Shown here piece after piece: positions 45,372 to 57,360 of a DNA stretch of 64,000 nucleotides; position 1 is the stretch's first letter; the number at the start of each line of letters is the position of its first letter. The notes under the pieces are model-generated. The model searched no databases. It was not told the DNA's origin and saw nothing but the letters and a program-made list of their open reading frames with translations. The DNA comes from Fonsecaea monophora (taxonomy: Eukaryota > Ascomycota > Eurotiomycetes > Chaetothyriales > Herpotrichiellaceae). Position numbers and translations under genes: made by a program. The stretch covers positions 124,001-188,000 of the forward strand of contig NW_019173983.1 in NCBI RefSeq assembly GCF_001642475.1, given 5' to 3'.

Positions 45372-45605
45372 ATGGCTTCTACTGAGCAAAAGTCCAAGGC
45401 TTCTGAAGAACGTGATGTTGAGTTGGTGGAAGTCGGGCCGCAGAACGTGGAGGTGGAGGCGAAGGTGGAGGCGGGGAAGACGAAGACTATACAGTACAGC
45501 TCGCTCATGAGACCAATGCTGCTGAAGAGCCAGTCATATCTGTACTATTCTGCCCATGCAGCCCTTACCAGTATCGTTGGGCCAATCATCACTGGTTACA
45601 ATTAG
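45372..45605 (+). CDS. Small hypothetical protein, 77 residues
   Basis: No family is recognised. ATG 45372 (MASTEQKSKASEERDVELVE) opens a charged first half with repeated Val-Glu steps (NVEVEAKVEAGK). A more hydrophobic second half follows (LYYSAHAALTSIVGPIITG), ending YN before TAG 45603. It may be a genuine small protein, the 5' exon of a gene whose remainder is not apparent, or a chance frame. It lies between the Ldi-family gene and the permease, convergent with the latter. Confidence 0.3.
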   Translation: MASTEQKSKASEERDVELVEVGPQNVEVEAKVEAGKTKTIQYSSLMRPMLLKSQSYLYYSAHAALTSIVGPIITGYN

Positions 45606-45997
45606 TTTTTCCTCTGCAGGGTAGAGAGGCGGGGGAATATCGCGAGGCGTAAAGCGCAATTCCTAGGGTCTGTGTCTCTTTCAGGGCCGGGGATAGGAGC
45701 ATCGTGCAAGATGATGGGTTGTCTGCTGTCCTGAAGATGGCTAGAATTGAGTCTGGGGGATCGCTGAAAGCTCGGCTTCTCTTCTTCGTGTGCGCTCTTG
45801 AACATGAGATGGGGATGTAAGAGGATACCAGTAGATTTGAAATGTTGGCAATACCTTAGTAAGTACTATAACAGTTCTGGCATGTCTGAAAAGAAAAGAC
45901 GAAACACGGTATAAAATTATCAGTACCCGGCAGGAATATTTAACCAGTAGTCAAACATCTAATGCTATGTGCACACACAAGTCAAACGACGTATGGA
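45606..45997. other. 3' region of the permease gene, nothing recognised
   Basis: AT-rich toward 45850-45960. No coding frame is supported. Confidence 0.35.
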
Positions 45998-47903
45998 TCA
46001 AAATTCAGCCACGTTCGCACTCGGTCCAGGCTTTTCTCCTCGGCCAAGCTTGCGTCTCGAAAACACATTCCGCTCCCATCCGTCCAACGGACTGATTTCG
46101 ACCTGTCTCACCAGCTCGTATTTGCCGAGGCGCGGCAACAGAATGGCCCAGATGAGCCAGTAGACTCCTCCGGCGGCAATGATCCCGATGCCTACCACAC
46201 AGTGCAGGTAGTATGGGAGGTCATCGTACACGTTCTGTCCGTTGCTGGGAGGCACGAACGGAGCGGCGATGAGGTACAGGTTGCTGAGGAAGAAGAGCAG
46301 CGCTACCGGCCACGTTGCGCGGAAGGGGGGCGACCATTCCCAGCGGTGTGGGTTGACGTAGAGATAGAGAAGCCCGGCGGCGACAAAGGCGTTGACGACG
46401 GAAAGAGGGTACGAGATGACGCTGCAAGGTATAATCAGTTTTTGCGTAGGCAGAGTAGGACAGCCAGAGAAACTTACTTGAGGATGAAATTGTATGCGTC
46501 TCCAGGGGGAGGCGCGAGCATGATTATCACCGAGACACACCAGTGCTCGAATAGGCCAGCGAGAGGCGCATTGAATGGCTTGTTGCTTGCCCAGAAGCGG
46601 GATAATGGAAGGATTCCCTCACGTCCAAGTTCTTGGACCACTAGTTGTCATTGCTGTTAGTATTTGTTTTGCCAGACGAACGAGGAGGTAGTACGTACGA
46701 CGACCCTGAGAAAAGATGACGCTGAGCACATTTCCAAAGGCGGAGAGTGCAACAAACACCGAAAGTGCCCGTTCAGCCCGGTGGCCAAAGACATTACGAA
46801 AGAAGGATGCTGCAAGGATGCGGCCGGAAGACACAATCTCTTCTTTGGGTACAGCAGCAAAGTAGGCAATCTGTTCAATGGTGCCCAGCGTTAGCAAAGC
46901 TCCTGTCGCGGACACTTGTCAGGGGTTCACCGTACGTTGACAAGCATGTAGATGATCGACACGAAGATAATCGCCGCTGGTGCTGCAATCTTGAGGGTGC
47001 GGATTGGATTCTTGGTTTCACTCAAGGCGTAATTTGCGTTACTGTACCCGATATAACTCCATATCACATTATACAGAGCAGTGACGACGCCATACCTAAC
47101 ATAACAAATCAGCAAATGGCAAAGTTGAGACGATGGGTGTAGCACTCACGCGCTGCCAGTGGTTCCTTCAAATGCGTTATCAAAGTTGTGTGGTTTCGGC
47201 ACCTTCAGGGCACCACCAAGAGCAGCCTGGAAAACATGTCAACCTCAATGTGAATAGCAGCCACTCAAGGACTTGGACATACCCAACCGGACACGACAAT
47301 TAGGAGCACAATGATCAGCTTAATGATGCCGAGGAAGTTCTGCAACCTCAGTCCCCATTTGAGAGCACATCCATGAATGAGGAAAGCGGCAGTGATGCAG
47401 GCGAGCCCGACTCCTCGCTGATTCCACCGGTTCACTTCGACCTCGGCGGCGTGGAGAATGTACTCTCCGAAGATGACAGAGTTCGATCCGGCCCAACCGA
47501 GAAGGACGACATATCCAGTGTAGAATCCCGTGGCGAGGTATTTGGGATGTCGGTAGACAAATTCCAAGTAATTTTTCTCACCCCCGTTCTTGGGGATAGC
47601 TGTGCCAAATTCCAGATATACGGCCATACCGCACATGGCGATGATCATTCCAGCAACCCAGATGAAGAGGCTCAGACCAACGCTGCCGGACAGGGAGAAG
47701 ATGGTGCTTGGGGTTGCGAAGATGCCGGTTCCAACCATACGGTTGAAGATAAGGAAGAAGGCACTGACGACACCAATCTGACGTTTCGTCTCCGTGAGGA
47801 CATGGACGAGTTCGGAGGAATCTGGAAGCCTGTTAGCATCGGGCGGTACATTCATGTCCTTTGGCGCGTTGCTTGCCACCATTTCTGCCCTCTGAGTCAA
47901 CAT
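45998..47903 (-). CDS. Amino-acid permease, LAT/Mup1-like (APC superfamily)
   Basis: Plasma-membrane amino-acid transporter. I take ATG 47903 (MLTQRAEMVASNAPKDM); upstream in-frame starts are TTG. ATG 47882 (MVASNAPKD) is an alternative. The first exon contains RQIGVVSAFFLIFNRMVGTG, the TM1 core with the unwound GTGIFATPS motif. It continues with EFGTAIPKNGGEKNYLEFVY and TGFYTGYVVLLGWAGSNSV. Introns were recognised after VSGWV, GTTGSA, YMLVN, FSQGR and NFIL. The join TALYNVIWSYIGYSNANYAL and the following ETKNPIRTLKIAAP are typical of fungal Mup1-type high-affinity methionine permeases. About 12 membrane segments are visible. The C-tail (RKLGRGEKPGPSANVAEF) is cytosolic. Methionine specificity is likely but not shown. 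Confidence 0.85.
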
Positions 47904-49413
47904 CCAAAGATGTCTTGTCTGTAGGTTGAGGAGTGTGTGCCGCAAGGGGGCGCTTGGGCAAGTAAGAGCGAACGCTGCTCAGCATGACTGAGAGTTGAGT
48001 GCCCGATGATACTAGTAGTTCTGAAGATTTCTAAGTTGTAGAGTTGTGGAAGCCAGACATGTGCGAAACCACTGTCGGTCGACTGCACATATTTATCAAG
48101 CGCATCGCATCGGACGTCGCCTTTGATACCACATCCTTGTGAGACCTGGATAGGCCGATCACGACGGGTCTCGCCAACTTCGCCATCTTTGACGTCGCAT
48201 CGACAAGAAAATTTCGGTGGTAGGTAGCCTTGAGGTTGGGTGGTGTTACTTGTCATCTCAGCGAGCAGCCAATGACTCCCCCATCAGTCCGTAATGAGCC
48301 ATAGTGCGGGTATGGGAGGCGGTTCCGGTGGGCACGAATTACGATCGCGCCATTCTTGGTAGAAATTCGTCTCGCGTGGAAGAGGGAAATACCATTCAAG
48401 GTTGCGTTTATTGAGTAAGAAAAACATGAACCTTCGAGGCTGAGAATGTTCCCAGCGGATAGGATCGGCTCTTTCCCAGTCCAGCGACCCACTGAGAGCC
48501 ACTGTTAGCAACCGTAAAAGACACCATCGCAGGAAAAGGGGACCAGGGGACCCAGTGAGCGATTGCGTGATTGGGAGGAAAAATGATGGATTGGACGAAG
48601 TGAAAATGCCTCCTACTCTGACACCCTTTCATTTCTAGGCTGCTCGGTGAACTGCTGGTGGGCGTCATCTTCGTTTGGACACTTAACACTCCTTGTTGGT
48701 TTGGATAAAAGAATTCTGCCTGCGTTGTGTGTTATGACATCCTCTTCTGATAGAGAAACGAGTTGCCGTCAGCCTCACGAAGAGTTGTGCCAAGGCCACT
48801 AGCCTCAAAATGACGGTGATCGAGATTCGCTTGGCACGCTTGGCACGCTAGTCTAGAAATAGACGAATACGGGGAAGTCAGCCCCCACCCCCATCAGTTT
48901 GGCACGCGACATTCTTGTACTTGTAGAGCAGTCATGCGCTGTCGACATTCCAATTACCCCGGACCTCGAAGATATGTAGTACTACTCGCTTAAAGTCGGG
49001 TCTGTATGGCCATACAGCCACCAAGGACATTGACCAACCACCATAAAAGGCTCACATGAATACAAGTTGGTCAAATATGGCATGCAATGGTTGGCGTCCA
49101 TGACCATGCGACCGACCCAATTGAGCACCAGCACGTCTCCAGCCTGTGTCTGGATCCGGTAAGAAGAATTGCATTGGTAAGCAGGGGTTCAATCTGTAGC
49201 ATCTTCAGTCGTACGATGAAATGTTTGCTGCATCGCATGATGCTTGAACCTGATGTTCACTGCCCCCAGACCATCGACCTCGGAAGTTTCTTCACGTTGC
49301 GTGGCGGCGTTAATCGAGATAACCTTCCTCCGGCGAAACCAGAACAGTGGGCCGGTTCCCTTGGAGTGTGGGAGATATGCCAGCACTGTTCTCGAAGGGT
49401 TCGACGGTAGACC
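47904..49413. other. 1.5-kb intergenic region, nothing recognised
   Basis: Holds the permease promoter and the 3' side of the dynamin gene. A small direct repeat GCTTGGCACGCT / TTGGCACGCTA is at 48830-48850, with a further GGCACGC at 48901. An AGTACT element is near 48977. Short frames lack similarity. Confidence 0.4.
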
Positions 49414-51785
49414 TTAACTGGCAGGACTTGTTGTGCCGCGACTTTCAACTACGTCGACGAGCTCGTTCTCGTCATCCGCGAACTCCTCCATCTCGCTTCG
49501 GCTATCCTCGTGGCTGTCCTCATCTGACGGGGTTTGTACTGTGGTATTCAGTATTCTGCATCATGTCATGTTTATGCATATGTATGACCTCACCTGATGT
49601 ATTGTGTCGATCGAGGCGCTGAAGTTGACTTAGACCGCTGCTAAGGATTGCCAACCTCTGCTCCAGTCGCTCGCGCTCGACCCTCGACCCTGCGTCTTCC
49701 TCTGCAATCGTCTTGACTGTCTGATCAGCCAGTAGCGATACGGTTCGCGGGCAGAAAATGAGAGTCAGCCTCTCCAACAGACATTTTTCGACAGCCAGCA
49801 CGCTGAAATCATCCACGAATTTCTTTCGGGCAACCTTTACCACGCTTGTCAGCGGCTGTATCGAAAAGAAAAGAAACAGGCCAGAACATGAAATCACTCG
49901 CCTTGTAGTAAGCTAGCATGCAATCGATTGCTTCCGAGGCAGCAAAGCGCTCCATGTTTGCTTCTGTCTGAGTTGCAAGCGCGTCAATCAAACTATCCAT
50001 TCTGAATTTGTAGTTCTGTGGCCACGAGACCATTCCAGACGATGGATACTCTTTTCCAAAGAATTTCGTTACTCTTTTCTCCAAATCTCTGCGCAGATGC
50101 TCCTCGCGCGCCTGCTGAACGCTCTCTGTGAAATAATGGTTGTAGGTTATTGGATGTCCCATCTGCTGAGGATTGAGGAGCTCGGCCGTCTTGCCGCGTA
50201 ACGCCTCTTCGATTTTTTCAAGTCCAGGTTCAATCACGTATTCCAGAAGTCGCTTCATGCTCGTCTCATCCAGTGTCTCCCGCAGCATCGGCATTGTCGC
50301 CTTGTGGACGTCCCCAAGAAGGCCATCAATGCACCGAGTAACGATCGATTCCCATGGCTTACTCTGCATGTAAAACAAGTCACCTATGATAAGAGGGTTG
50401 TAAGTGCCAGGCAATTCTCTTCCGCGACTTCGACGCATGAGTTCCTGAACTTCTGTGACAAGGTCAGAGCGGTGAATCTGGTTTTCTTCAGTATCGATGG
50501 GTTCCTCATCGTCAATGATGTTTCTTTGCATCCCCATTTCCTCCATATCTTGGGCAAATTCGGAAAGCCGGTTCTGGACCCTAGCGCGCAGTCTCCTCTC
50601 ATAATTTTCCTCCTTCATGGGATCTCCGAAGAATCGACTGGAATAGTTTCCGTCCACGGCGTTGCCAATGAGGGTTGTGAAACGGTCGCTGCTGTCTATG
50701 AGGTATAGGCGTTGCTCACTCAATGTTTGTCGTGCCTTTCCAAGTCTCTGTAACCGGGACTCTGCATTTTTACAGGATTGTTGAACTTCGTCAATGAGCC
50801 CCGGTAGTTGCGATATGATATGGTCCTTCAGGACCGTGCTCAACCTTGGTCTCAAAGTATCAATTCCAACCAGATCACGAGGCATCTGGGCCCATATTCC
50901 TGCGCTCAGGAATTTTGCTTCAGACTCATCACGTTGTTGGAGGGAAAAGTGCTGCTCTTTCGGCAACCTATTCTTCAGGACGTGCCATCCGAGTCGGAAT
51001 CTGAGCCGCGTATTCATTGCCAGATCATAGAAGGACCTCTCCATATCAGAGCCTGTGTCCAAAGTGTCTGGCTTGGTGATTATACCCATGGTGCGGTTGC
51101 CCCTTCGATCGAATCGGCGTGTGAAAGCGGTGATCTTCTGTAGTGCTATATCACTTTTCGCAGAGATGACAGCCAAGATGACACTGCGTTTGTTCCGTAG
51201 GTAGGACAATACCAACGACTCTACGAAGTCGACTCCTGCTGCAGTTTGGGATTCGTCGGGTGCATGATACAGGCCCGGGAGATCAACCAAGGTCAAGTGA
51301 GGTAGTCCTGGCCCTAAAACCTCCACGCGAAGGACGTCCTTGGAAAACAGGTGGCCATCCTGACCAATGCCAATATGCTTTTCTGCTTGCCGGACAATGC
51401 TCCCAAATTGTCCAAGCTCAACAGTGGACGACTTGAAACCTTCGATGCGAGTTTTCTCGGCTGGGGTTCGTTTCTCATCAGCATGGATTGAGGCTGTTAT
51501 ACCCACGTTCGGCGAGCGTCTTAGAATGAGCTCGGTAGCGAAACGAGTGCAGACATTGTCCTTGGCCGGAAATGACAGGCCCGAGATGGCCTCCAACACA
51601 GAGCTTTTGCCCGACGACTGATCGCCACACACGATCAACTGCGGAAGGCCGACATACTCACCTATGCCTTCCGACCTCAATTGGTCGATGACATTGAGGA
51701 TCGCTTCATGGTCCTTCGATTGGAGCGGTATCAGAGGTGCCAATAGGTCGTTGTTCTCGGAAGAGTCGTCGACTTTGTTTGCCAT
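49414..51785 (-). CDS. Dynamin-like GTPase, Mx-type (no PH or Pro-rich domain)
   Basis: Large self-assembling GTPase acting on membranes. Exons 51785-49902, 49834-49594 and 49538-49414 give 749 residues. The G domain has GDQSSGKSSV (P-loop), a switch-1 Thr (VCTRFATEL), DLPGLY and TKPDTLD. A dynamin middle/stalk region follows. After the first intron the GTPase effector domain begins KVARKKFVDDFSVLAVEKCLLERL. Joining requires a GC-AG intron (AAG|GCGAGT, 49835-49901); without it the frame ends after about 30 unrelated residues. The last exon gives an acidic tail (SEMEEFADDENELVDVVESR). There is no PH domain or Pro-rich C-terminus, so it belongs with the fungal Mx-like/Vps1-related paralogues rather than classical dynamin. 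These are usually expanded in filamentous fungi with undefined roles. Confidence 0.88.
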
Positions 51786-52777
51786 TGTTAGATGAATACC
51801 CTCTCGATATCCCAGGTAGAGGGTTGAGTATGCTCTCAGTAATGCCTAACTTTAGTCAAACGGTCTTCAGACAAGAGGAGACCGACGTTCGTAGGGGGGC
51901 TCCTACTCACTATAAGCTATGAATTAGCATTGAGGCATTGACAGAGGCGAATTCCGTCCTGTCCAGTGCCCCTCATCACGCAAAGACCCTTGGATGACTT
52001 TGACGAACTGAGGAGTGACACGTCGATATTCCGGCCGGGCGCATGCGAGCTCAGCGTCACTGGAGGAATCGCGGCTCATTAAGTCCAATTGAAAGCCTTT
52101 TCCCCCGGCTCTGGGATCGGGCGCAGGTCCAAGGATAGGAATTGGCTGAATTGCCCTGTGGGCGGGAGATTCGTTCTCTTTATTGGTGTTGATGACTAGG
52201 GGATGGTCTTCGCCTTGCTTGCGCAAAGTACAGACCCATGTCCAATTGGCGAGTTGCAGTCATGGTGGTCGCTAGGCCCCGATATCATCTTACAAAGGAC
52301 ATGCATCAATTGTCCGTTGTTCCCGCCATGGCTCCGTAGCTTCGACGGATATTGGAGGGTTATTGAGCCAACAGGAGACCTGTATCAAGGACTCATCTGC
52401 AGCTGCTCGACATGTGGCATCCTCTCCTTAGGCGAAATTTCAAAACTCGCGTGTATCCGGCCCGGTCGTGTCCATCCGGCGCTACTTCATGCACTCGTCG
52501 TCGGCTGGAGGCTCCGTCGCTAGGGCCATCGGATGATCGGCTTCTGTTGTAGCTGGCCCCTCTATCTCCTCTCTTGGAATGGAGGACTTTGTGACCACAG
52601 CCTCAGCTTTGCCATTGACCTCCTGAAATGTCGGACCCATTATCATGGTATAGATTCGAGTTTCGCTCGACAATAGGCAGAATGAAAACCACAAATTTCT
52701 ATAGCAAGCTAACCCCGGCTAATTTTGACATATACTTCGACATATATACACAATCTCCTCGTCAGTCATTCTCATCA
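51786..52777. other. Intergenic with weak coding signal
   Basis: Two minus-strand frames look mildly protein-like: one from ATG 52646 (MIMGPTFQEVNGKAEAVVTK, ending at 52482) and a frame ending at 51924 (TNKENESPAHRAIQPIP region) that lacks its own ATG. They could be exons of a small unrecognised gene, but I could not join them convincingly. A plus-strand frame at 52203-52523 overlaps them. No family similarity is seen for any. Confidence 0.25.
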
Positions 52778-54621
52778 CTATGCGTTAGCTCCCGATTTCA
52801 CAGGATGTAGAGCCATCATAGGTGCCCAGATTTGGCCCCCATCTTCCCGTAGCATCGAGGCTATATCCGTTGTATCATGATTCATCCATTGCTTGAATGT
52901 CCTTCCCGGGTAGCCAGGCACCCACCACCACGTCCCGCCATTGAAAAGCTCGTATGCGCCGTTGGGATCGTACATTGCCTTGCCGAATGAAAGACCGTTG
53001 TTCTCCCGAGCATTATCGGAAGGCGAACCGCCGTTGAACAGTTGTTCCAATTCCTGGACACTCACTTCGCGGCGCGCCTGGGGATGGTGGTACCACGGAT
53101 GGGGTGGGAAGATGACTTTCAGGCCGTGGTACAGTGCAAAGGACACGGCAGTGGCTTCCGAAGACAGAGACAAACCCTGGTGGACCTGAGCGTGATGCAT
53201 GGTATTGAGCAGATTCCACGAGTATCTTCCCATGGCCACTGGACTGTAGAATCGTGGGGTGTCTTCTCCTTTCTGGAACCCGTGAATCCAGCCCTTGAAC
53301 GGCCAGTACTTTGTCGTTCTCACATCCGCCAAAGCGTTCGTCAAAATTAGGTCGGCATCTTCCCCGACACCCCAGTTGAAGTTATCCTCACGAGGATCGG
53401 CAACGGGCGGCTGGGGTCCAATGGGATGTTCAATATCAGGAACACGGATAGGTCCCCAGATACCACCACCTCCCAAGCTCTCGTTGATGGTTGCTTTGAA
53501 CTCTGCATAAGACCCATGGACCTGCGGCATGTAATAATATGAAGACCGTTCGATAGACTGTTTACGCGGTTCGTTCCTTGCAAACCTTGCCATTGCGTCC
53601 AACCACTGCCCGGAGTTGCCTGTGAATTTCATGTCCATTTCAAGCTGCCAATAGTGGTCGAAGCCAGGAAAGAGTTGTGCAAACAATTGCAGAGGCTGGT
53701 AAACCTGGAAGAAAGCCGAATGTTCAGGGATTCGAGGATACCATGATTTGAGCAACTCGAGGTTGAAGAGGACGGCAATGTCTTGAAATTCGGCAGGCAC
53801 CAAATCCCGTAAAGCCGTCTCATAAAGTTGCGGATCACGAAAGATCGGTCTCGTTCCATTGTCATCCTTGACGTCCACCAAGAGAAAAACAGCGTTGTCT
53901 GCATTCCAATCCAGCCCAGCCTCGACAATCAGAGACCGCAGATGGTACAGGTCAAGTGAGGTGTAGTTGTAGCCCTCCCAACTACGAAGCACGACTGCCG
54001 TTCGGCCTGTAGAATGTGTTCTTGCCTTCAACTTCCCAACGCCAGGTTTTTTCTTTGCGGGCAAGCGAAACCGTCTCGTCACGGAAATATTTTGGGCATT
54101 GCGGAATCGATCCAGATTTGAAGCAAGACAATCATTTTGCAGATCTGCCCATTTTACCGAGCTCCACTCCACACGAGTTCGCTCGTAGGTCTCCGACTCT
54201 TCGCCATAACCATATGCACCGTATCTGGATTCGGGGGTGTTGAAGGTAATCGGTAGGTCCAATGCTGCAAAGGAGCCGCCCACTGGATCGGGGAAAGCTA
54301 TGATCCTGTCAGCATCACACCAGAAAGTGGTCGACCATGGCAGAGCTACGTACGCAAGTCTAGCAAACTTGCCCAAACTCTGTCGTCGAGATTCTCTTGT
54401 ACTGGCTTTCCACGCGGTCCCACGCACGATTGTCGCACTGCATTGGCTGGTGGCTGCAGTGGAGAGGCGGTGGGCACGTCAAGGGGCGCAGCCAAGGGAT
54501 CGCGTGAAATGCCAACATTGCGGATAAAATCGTGATACAAGAAGACAATAAAGCAGCCCAGCCCAACGGTAGCCAAGATCTGGAGCCAAAAACGTCGGAA
54601 AATTCCAAACTGGAGGGCCAT
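52778..54621 (-). CDS. DUF3405 family protein, type II membrane
   Basis: A 595-residue protein from exons 54621-54354 and 54297-52778, with phase 1 joined at DL/PFPDPVGGSFAAL. ATG 54621 gives MALQFGIFRRFWLQILATVG with one transmembrane helix (LQILATVGLGCFIVFLYHDF), then a large, presumably lumenal, domain. Features of DUF3405 are seen: AVVLRSWEGYNYT, SLIVEAGLDWNADNAVFLLVD, FDHYWQLEMDMKFTGN, and W-rich GGTWWWVPGYPGRTFKQW. The WxxExD-type motif inside a Rossmann-like region suggests a Golgi glycosyltransferase-like fold, but the activity is unproven. The family is widespread in filamentous ascomycetes. The acceptor at 54298 was chosen because the earlier AG would introduce a stop. Confidence 0.8.
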
Positions 54622-55541
54622 TGCACGCCCAGCCGTCGCAGGGGCGAGACGCAATCACGCAAGCGACCGTTGTGATGCACAAGTCCTGTTTTGAGCAGTG
54701 GGAGATGCCGCCCTGTGGGGGCCGCCAGCCTGGTGGCCTTAGCTAATGTGGCCTTCGAGCCTGGTAGAGGCGCTAGGGGTGCTCAAAGGGCTCCCAGTGC
54801 TTCCCCTGGTGTGGGTGGCCTCGTGCTGCTTTGCCGAAATGATTCATCTAACTCTTTCAGGCCACAGGTGGCTTCACGAGGCTGGCGTAAGATTCCCCCA
54901 TGATTACGCAATCGTTTTGAGACTCAGTTAAGAAGCAACAAGATCTCCTCGGGCACCCAATGCAATAGGAACAAAGCCTTCACTATCAATCAAAGGTGAA
55001 TTCTAGCAATATCATGTACCGTCCCCGGACGGGTGCTTGGGATCATGATATTTCTCCTTCCGTTCTCGCGAATCACACTTGGCTCGGCTGCGATGGTTTG
55101 AACCTCAAAGGGTCCAAGTTCTAGACACCGCGGAGAACTTGGGCACTTGATCGAACCCTTGACTGATAGCGGTACGAGTATTTGTCATGGTAAACCGTCC
55201 ACACGTCTTACAACTGAGCAATAAAGTGCATGTAATTGGACAGGAGCTGTCTTGTTGCTGACTAGAGAGGCGAGACCAACAGTCTTCCCCGCAAAGATGC
55301 GTCATGTCAGCCATGAGAGATCAAGTGTAGCTGCATTGAGAAGCAGATTGCACGTCGGCTCTATGGAATACTGATCAACGCCACCCGAGGAGAAACACCA
55401 GTGGGCAAGGATGCGGCACAATGCGCAAGAGGGCCGGCACTGTGTCCGGGGACCGCGATACCGTCAAATAAATGATGGTCCTTCACCGTTTCTGGAAATT
55501 TCGTCTTTCTGGACTTCGCATTGTCACTGACACCGCCGAAC
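54622..55541. other. Divergent promoter region, DUF3405 / catalase-like
   Basis: A 920-bp region with no supported gene. Short frames have no similarity. Confidence 0.4.
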
Positions 55542-56717
55542 ATGCCTGACTACATTCATTGGGACGCTCCAGGCGTGGAAGAGGAGCAACCGGGTGAGCA
55601 GGAAAGGATCAAACAGGTAGCAGAGCAGTTCTGCCGATTCCAGATGTTGAACTTTGACGAACATCATCACGCCCTGCGAGGCACTCATCTGAAGACTCAG
55701 GGTGTATGTTGGCATTACCTGACAGTTGCGACCCTGCTGATAGACATCGACAGTGTGTTGCGGGCAAGTTCATCGTCCACGACAACCTTCCTCCGCATCT
55801 GGCTCAGGGAATGTTTGCAAAGCCTGGCACATACGACGTCATCATGCGGTATTCTTCACTCACGCCCAAGCTTGTCCCTGACAACGTCCCCGCACCACGT
55901 GGAGCTGGCATGAAGATTTTTGGCATTGAGGGCGAGAAGATCTGGGGAGAAGACAAGAAAACCCAGGACTGGACTTTCAACAACTATCCCGTTCTCGAAC
56001 TTCGCGATGCTCAAACCACGTATGAGATTGCGGACTCTTTGGAAAGAAACTGGGACAACCTACCAGAGTTTGAGAATGAGCTGAAGAAGCGTCCAGACGC
56101 CGACGTTGCATGCCTACCAGCCAAGATTCCTCAGCAGCACAGTAAGTTACATACATAGGATAGGCCGACGAATCTGATCATAGTCTACAGTGGTGGCTAT
56201 GCCGCAATATTCACAATCGGCATATCGGTTTGGTGACTATGTGGCCAAGTTCGGCTTGTTTCCCCTGGGCGAAGAGCAAAAGAAGCTGGAGCATACCTAC
56301 ATCAAGGACAGTGACCCCAAGAATATCATCTCGTCCGAACTTCGCAAATTCCACAAGAACAATAAGGTGTCGTACTCTTTCTGCGCACAGCTTCTTCAGA
56401 ACCTCGCCGAACAGCCCGTCGAGGACATCGGTGTGGAGTGGGACGAGCAAAAGTACCCATTCGAGCAAGTCGCCACTCTCGAGTTCGAGCCACAGGATAG
56501 CTGGCTTCCCGAGTTTCGAGTTTGGTGGGATGACCGGATCACTGTCAATAGTTGGCATGGACTCAAGGCCCATCAACCCCTAGGCAGCACCAACCGCGTG
56601 AGAAGGGTCGTGTACGCTGAGTCTCGCAAGCTGCGACTGAGGGTGAATGGCCATAAGGACTACATTGAGCCTGCAAGTTTGCAGGAAGTGCCGTTCCAGG
56701 TGGCCACTGAAGCGTAG
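55542..56717 (+). CDS. Catalase-fold haem protein (small catalase-related)
   Basis: A 358-residue protein from exons 55542-55703, 55754-56141 and 56191-56717 (phases 0 and 1). It begins MPDYIHWDAPGVEEEQPGEQ. Catalase-like features are the substrate-side His in ALRGTHLKTQGCVAGKFIVH and the strand segment LAQGMFAKPGTYDVIMRYSS. GAGMKIFGIEGEK and DWTFNNYPVLELRD follow. The large domain includes SYSFCAQLLQNLAEQPVEDI and a C-terminal segment with RVRRVVYAESRKLR. It is shorter than a canonical monofunctional catalase (about 480 or more) and lacks the standard RxFxYxD-type proximal signature. It fits the catalase-related (y4iL-like / allene-oxide-synthase-related) group that handles lipid peroxides. 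The activity is inferred. Confidence 0.8.
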
Positions 56718-57360
56718 CGGAAGGTTGTTGTGCCCCTAGGTACCATTTTCGGGCATGTGGAAGACGTGGGGAAGGCCGTAGAGGGAGTCTGGGACTCTCG
56801 GGAGAGTGAATAATGTTCGTTTGAGATGTAAGTGTGGGGGTGGTTCGGCCATGCAATGAGGGACTGAATAAACTCAGATGGTTGGTGGAATGCAAAAGCA
56901 AGTGAACAACGCAGTCTGCGCCCTGACTTTGATCTCAACAGTTCCGCCAACTACTCACCAGTGCAAAACCTCTTCACTCTCGAGTCTACAGGGATTTACC
57001 ACACATCCCCCAGCTAGGCAGGCACCTGTGTAGCTGATCTTTAGCCGGGTTCGATGTTGCATTTTATGCCGAAAACTCATCATTCATCCCTCCTGTCAGT
57101 CGGTGTCTTTCTCTATCCCGCGACATGACCTGTGTGATTCGAGGCCAGCACCAGCAGATATTCACCGGTCACTGTCGCAGAATATGGACGCCGTGTTTTT
57201 TTCCCTCTTTCCCGTCTTCTGTTGCTCTCTACCTCCAGCCTGGCCAGCCAGAAATTTTGCGCACATTCTGTGTAAGTGCAGATTCAAACATGTCGCCTCC
57301 ATTTTTCATCACACAGTCACCCTGCGACGACTACTTCTCCAGCCAACGGGCCGTCTCCTC
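56718..57360. other. Convergent intergenic region, nothing recognised
   Basis: Between the catalase-like gene (plus) and the second P450 (minus). Only short frames are present. Confidence 0.4.
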
